5,465 nt of DNA from Promethearchaeota archaeon. GTDB lineage: Archaea; Asgardarchaeota; Lokiarchaeia; Sigynarchaeales; SOKP01. Position 1 is the stretch's first letter; each line of letters opens with the position of its first letter. A program made the translations under genes and the position numbers. Below the pieces are notes generated by a model. It was given only the letters and a program-made list of their open reading frames with translations, had not been told where the DNA came from and did no database searches. This document shows, in pieces, positions 3,578 to 5,465 of the stretch. The stretch lies in NCBI GenBank assembly GCA_019057735.1, contig JAHLWV010000171.1:1-5465 (forward strand). Direction: 5' to 3'.

Positions 3578-5107
3578 TTAAAACTTGTCAGCGTTTTCAT
3601 ACCATGCTGGAAACCACTGATAGTATTCTTTTGGAAACGCATTTTGCAATCCCTCGTAAGTAGCTTTAACTAAGGCAGTTTTTCCTGAGCGATCGCGATG
3701 AATAACGATTAATTTTTGTTCTTCTAGTTGTTCAAAAATCTTCCGTAACTCGGATCTACCTCCGCCTATATCTTCTCGTACGTCGTCTGGAGTCATATAC
3801 AAACCGGGATTTACTTTATAATCGTGAGAGATAACTTTTAACACGTTTTCTTCTGTTATGTCCATTCCTTTGAATTGGGACTCTTTCTTTGAAATAATGG
3901 GAGCATTAACTTTGTCGTTCCATTTCAATCTCATAGGTTTATTGTAGGAAGGAAGCATAGCAGAGAACCGGTAGATGATCATCTTCTGAACTTCGGTTGT
4001 TCCTGCCACAATTTCTCCTATTTTAGCCTCGCGTAAAATTCTTTCAGCAGGTAAGAATTTTGTAAGTCCATCTCCTCCTAAAACTTGGATTGCTTTAAGT
4101 CCTATGTCTCTAGCATATTCAGTATTAATCATTTTAGCTATCGAAGCTTCAACCATCGGTTCGCCCCCATTATCTATTAATTTGGCGCAGTGATAAGAAA
4201 ACAACCTTGAAACTTTTGCTTTAGTTATTATTTCAGCAATTTTTTCTTGTATTCCCGGAAATTGATTCGTTGTTTTTCTAAATTGAACTCGTCTTTTAGT
4301 AAAGTGAAACAACAAATTTATTACATCTTCAAACAACCCACTAAAAACTGCTGCCCCAATTAAGCGTTCGAAGTTTAATCCGGCCATCATCACGTTCCAT
4401 CCATTTCCAACTGCACCTATACGATTAACATCAGGAATTCTAACATGATCAAAATCTATATACCCGTTAGGAACATTATCAAATCCAATCAATGGATTAA
4501 TTTTTTCTAAACTAAATCCTGGTCTGCCTTTTTCCACCATAAAAGATGTAATATGCCCATATTGTTTTCTAAGAGCCTTATCATCGCTTGTTTTTGCGTA
4601 GATAAAATACCTATCAGAAACTCCTGCTCCCGTAATGAATCGTTTTTTACCATTTAGGATCCACTCGTCTCCATCTTTGGTCGCAGAAGTAAAAACATTT
4701 GCGGCATCTGATCCTGCAAACGGTTCAGTAATGCATAAAGCGCCTAATTCCTTTCCGCTTGCGATTTTGGGAAGCCATGACTCTTTTTGTTCCTCAGTTC
4801 CAAACCGCAATAGTTGTTCCAATCCAGCTAACATACTTACGGTAAAAACATGTCCTACAGCATAAAGTCTCCCTAATTGTGCTGCCACAATACAACTCCC
4901 AGTAGCGCCTAATTCTAAACCACCGTACTCTTTTGGAACTCCAACTCCAAAATATCCTTTTTCAGCAACTTTTTTTACTAATGGCCACGGAAATTTAGTA
5001 TTCCAGAAATATTCTTCAGCTTCTTCATAATGATCTTCGACAAATTGTCTCACATCTTTATATATGGCTTTCTGTTCGTCATTCCACCAAAAAAATTCTT
5101 CACTCAC
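3578..5107 (-). CDS. Acyl-CoA dehydrogenase fused to a winged-helix-like domain
   Basis: This 509-residue protein combines an FAD enzyme core (about 1-390) with a C-terminal extension (about 395-509). The core should catalyse alpha,beta-dehydrogenation of an acyl-CoA, passing electrons to an electron-transfer flavoprotein, as in beta-oxidation or branched-chain acid breakdown. Family marks are GVGVPKEYGG (54-63), the flavin/substrate motif CITEPFAGSDA (125-135), LNGKKRFITGA (151-161), QVLGGDGL (341-348) and AGTTEVQ (368-374). The usual C-terminal catalytic Glu is Ala368; Glu247 in NFERL matches the alternative base of isovaleryl- and long-chain acyl-CoA dehydrogenases. FG of the RxQFG motif is FR (276-277). 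Residues 417-482 look like three helices and a wing (helices about 417-426, 439-446, 450-463; hairpin 465-482), followed by an aromatic-rich tail. The start is GTG at 5107; an in-frame TGA lies three codons upstream. Substrate and role of the extension are unknown. The core call is firm, the winged helix tentative. Confidence 0.93.
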   Translation of the reverse strand: MSEEFFWWNDEQKAIYKDVRQFVEDHYEEAEEYFWNTKFPWPLVKKVAEKGYFGVGVPKEYGGLELGATGSCIVAAQLGRLYAVGHVFTVSMLAGLEQLLRFGTEEQKESWLPKIASGKELGALCITEPFAGSDAANVFTSATKDGDEWILNGKKRFITGAGVSDRYFIYAKTSDDKALRKQYGHITSFMVEKGRPGFSLEKINPLIGFDNVPNGYIDFDHVRIPDVNRIGAVGNGWNVMMAGLNFERLIGAAVFSGLFEDVINLLFHFTKRRVQFRKTTNQFPGIQEKIAEIITKAKVSRLFSYHCAKLIDNGGEPMVEASIAKMINTEYARDIGLKAIQVLGGDGLTKFLPAERILREAKIGEIVAGTTEVQKMIIYRFSAMLPSYNKPMRLKWNDKVNAPIISKKESQFKGMDITEENVLKVISHDYKVNPGLYMTPDDVREDIGGGRSELRKIFEQLEEQKLIVIHRDRSGKTALVKATYEGLQNAFPKEYYQWFPAWYENADKF

Positions 5108-5135
5108 ACTTTTTCATCTTTTGCTAATTTAATCT

Positions 5136-5145
5136 AATTATAATT
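5136..5145 (-). promoter_or_regulatory. TATA-like box before the acyl-CoA dehydrogenase gene
   Basis: The palindromic AATTATAATT is centred about 33 bases upstream of the GTG at 5107. With the usual 25-base distance from an archaeal TATA box to the start site, the transcript would begin only a few bases before the gene, in keeping with the lack of a clear Shine-Dalgarno. This is a weak call in such AT-rich DNA. Confidence 0.3.
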
Positions 5146-5159
5146 GAAGAAAAAATAAA
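5146..5159 (-). terminator. T-rich stretch behind the surface-protein gene
   Basis: On the minus strand this reads TTTATTTTTTCTTC, about 25 bases past the stop of the gene ending at 5185 and before the TATA-like box of the next gene. It may end the upstream transcript, so the two same-strand genes need not form an operon. Confidence 0.35.
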
Positions 5160-5184
5160 GCAATACATAAATTTTCGTTAAATG

Positions 5185-5465
5185 TTAGTGTTTTCTAGAG
5201 TTCGCAATCTTTTTTTTCGTAAGGACAACAAGAGGAATTATACTAGCGATTGCAATTATTAAATAGTTGCTCCCAAAAGGAATCTTAATTATGATTTCTT
5301 CTTCGTTTAATTCCCATCGATAGATAGTTGTTTCGTTTGTAATTTTTTCAATAATCGTGGATACTCCTGAAGAATTAATAGATAGTTCAATTCTGGTATT
5401 ATTTGCATCATGTTCTAAAACGAGTTTTTCTCCAATTAGAGAATAATTTAGAATCCCTTCTCTTT
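5185..5465 (-). CDS. Membrane-anchored surface protein, C-terminal fragment
   Basis: The last 92 residues of a protein that enters from the right edge; the frame is open to the edge. An extracellular-looking part (about 1-65) of beta-strand character contains four N-glycosylation sequons: NYS at 6, NNT at 21, NSS at 30 and NET at 43. It is followed by one hydrophobic segment, NYLIIAIASIIPLVVL (66-81), and a short basic end (TKKKIANSRKH). The order of glycosylatable region, single membrane span and basic cytoplasmic tail is that of a C-terminally anchored archaeal surface protein with its bulk outside the cell. The N-terminal domains that would show its function are not in the window. It lies on the same strand as the acyl-CoA dehydrogenase gene, 77 bases upstream, with a T-rich stretch between. 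It is not recognised beyond this architecture. Confidence 0.72.
   Translation of the reverse strand, partial: REGILNYSLIGEKLVLEHDANNTRIELSINSSGVSTIIEKITNETTIYRWELNEEEIIIKIPFGSNYLIIAIASIIPLVVLTKKKIANSRKH

Noticed and set aside
4635..4865. Open plus-strand frame of 76 codons
   Set aside because: It is antisense to the most conserved part of the acyl-CoA dehydrogenase.
5100..5117. Five-codon minus-strand leader frame (MKKCE) overlapping the GTG of the acyl-CoA dehydrogenase
   Set aside because: It is too short and lacks a regulatory codon pattern; such frames arise readily by chance.

Overview
The window is AT-rich (roughly two thirds A+T by eye). It holds six complete protein genes and two genes cut by its edges, on both strands and mostly as single units rather than one long operon. 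Archaea are the most likely source, perhaps an Asgard/Heimdall-like lineage, but this is inference. The supporting signs are weak or absent Shine-Dalgarno sequences at most starts, GTG and TTG starts, T-rich tracts at 3' ends, and a surface protein with a C-terminal membrane anchor and several N-glycosylation sequons. The gene content also fits: a DUF1028 Ntn-hydrolase, an acyl-CoA dehydrogenase with an added domain, and a PaaI-like thioesterase. An AT-rich bacterium is not excluded, and there is no rRNA, tRNA or ribosomal protein to settle it.

Layout. The left edge (1-193, minus) is the N-terminus of a CoiA-like PD-(D/E)XK nuclease. Divergent from it is a 128-residue zinc-ribbon protein with ClpX-type cysteine spacing (351-737, plus). 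A hotdog-fold acyl-CoA thioesterase (790-1260, minus) converges on that gene. The 330 bases beyond the thioesterase start are a scar-like gap. They hold a nested set of palindromes at the thioesterase start, a possible minus-strand remnant of an alcohol dehydrogenase tail, and a clear broken copy of the last 26 codons of the zinc-ribbon gene (1431-1511). Next come a GNAT acetyltransferase (1591-2094, plus) and, tail to tail with only two bases between the stops, a DUF1028 Ntn-hydrolase with a TPR-like tail (2097-3038, minus). A small, very acidic orphan protein (3197-3547, plus) diverges from DUF1028 behind an inverted-repeat operator candidate. The largest gene (3578-5107, minus) is an acyl-CoA dehydrogenase with about 110 extra C-terminal residues that look like a winged helix. 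The right edge (5185-5465, minus) is the C-terminus of a membrane-anchored, probably glycosylated surface protein.

How the genes relate. The thioesterase and the acyl-CoA dehydrogenase both act on acyl-CoA, and GNAT enzymes use acetyl-CoA, so a loose CoA-metabolism theme is possible. They are not co-transcribed, and I would not call this a pathway cluster. The observations most worth following are the dehydrogenase fusion, the duplicated zinc-ribbon tail flanking the thioesterase gene, and the two palindromic control regions. I see no CRISPR array, insertion sequence, tRNA or rRNA.
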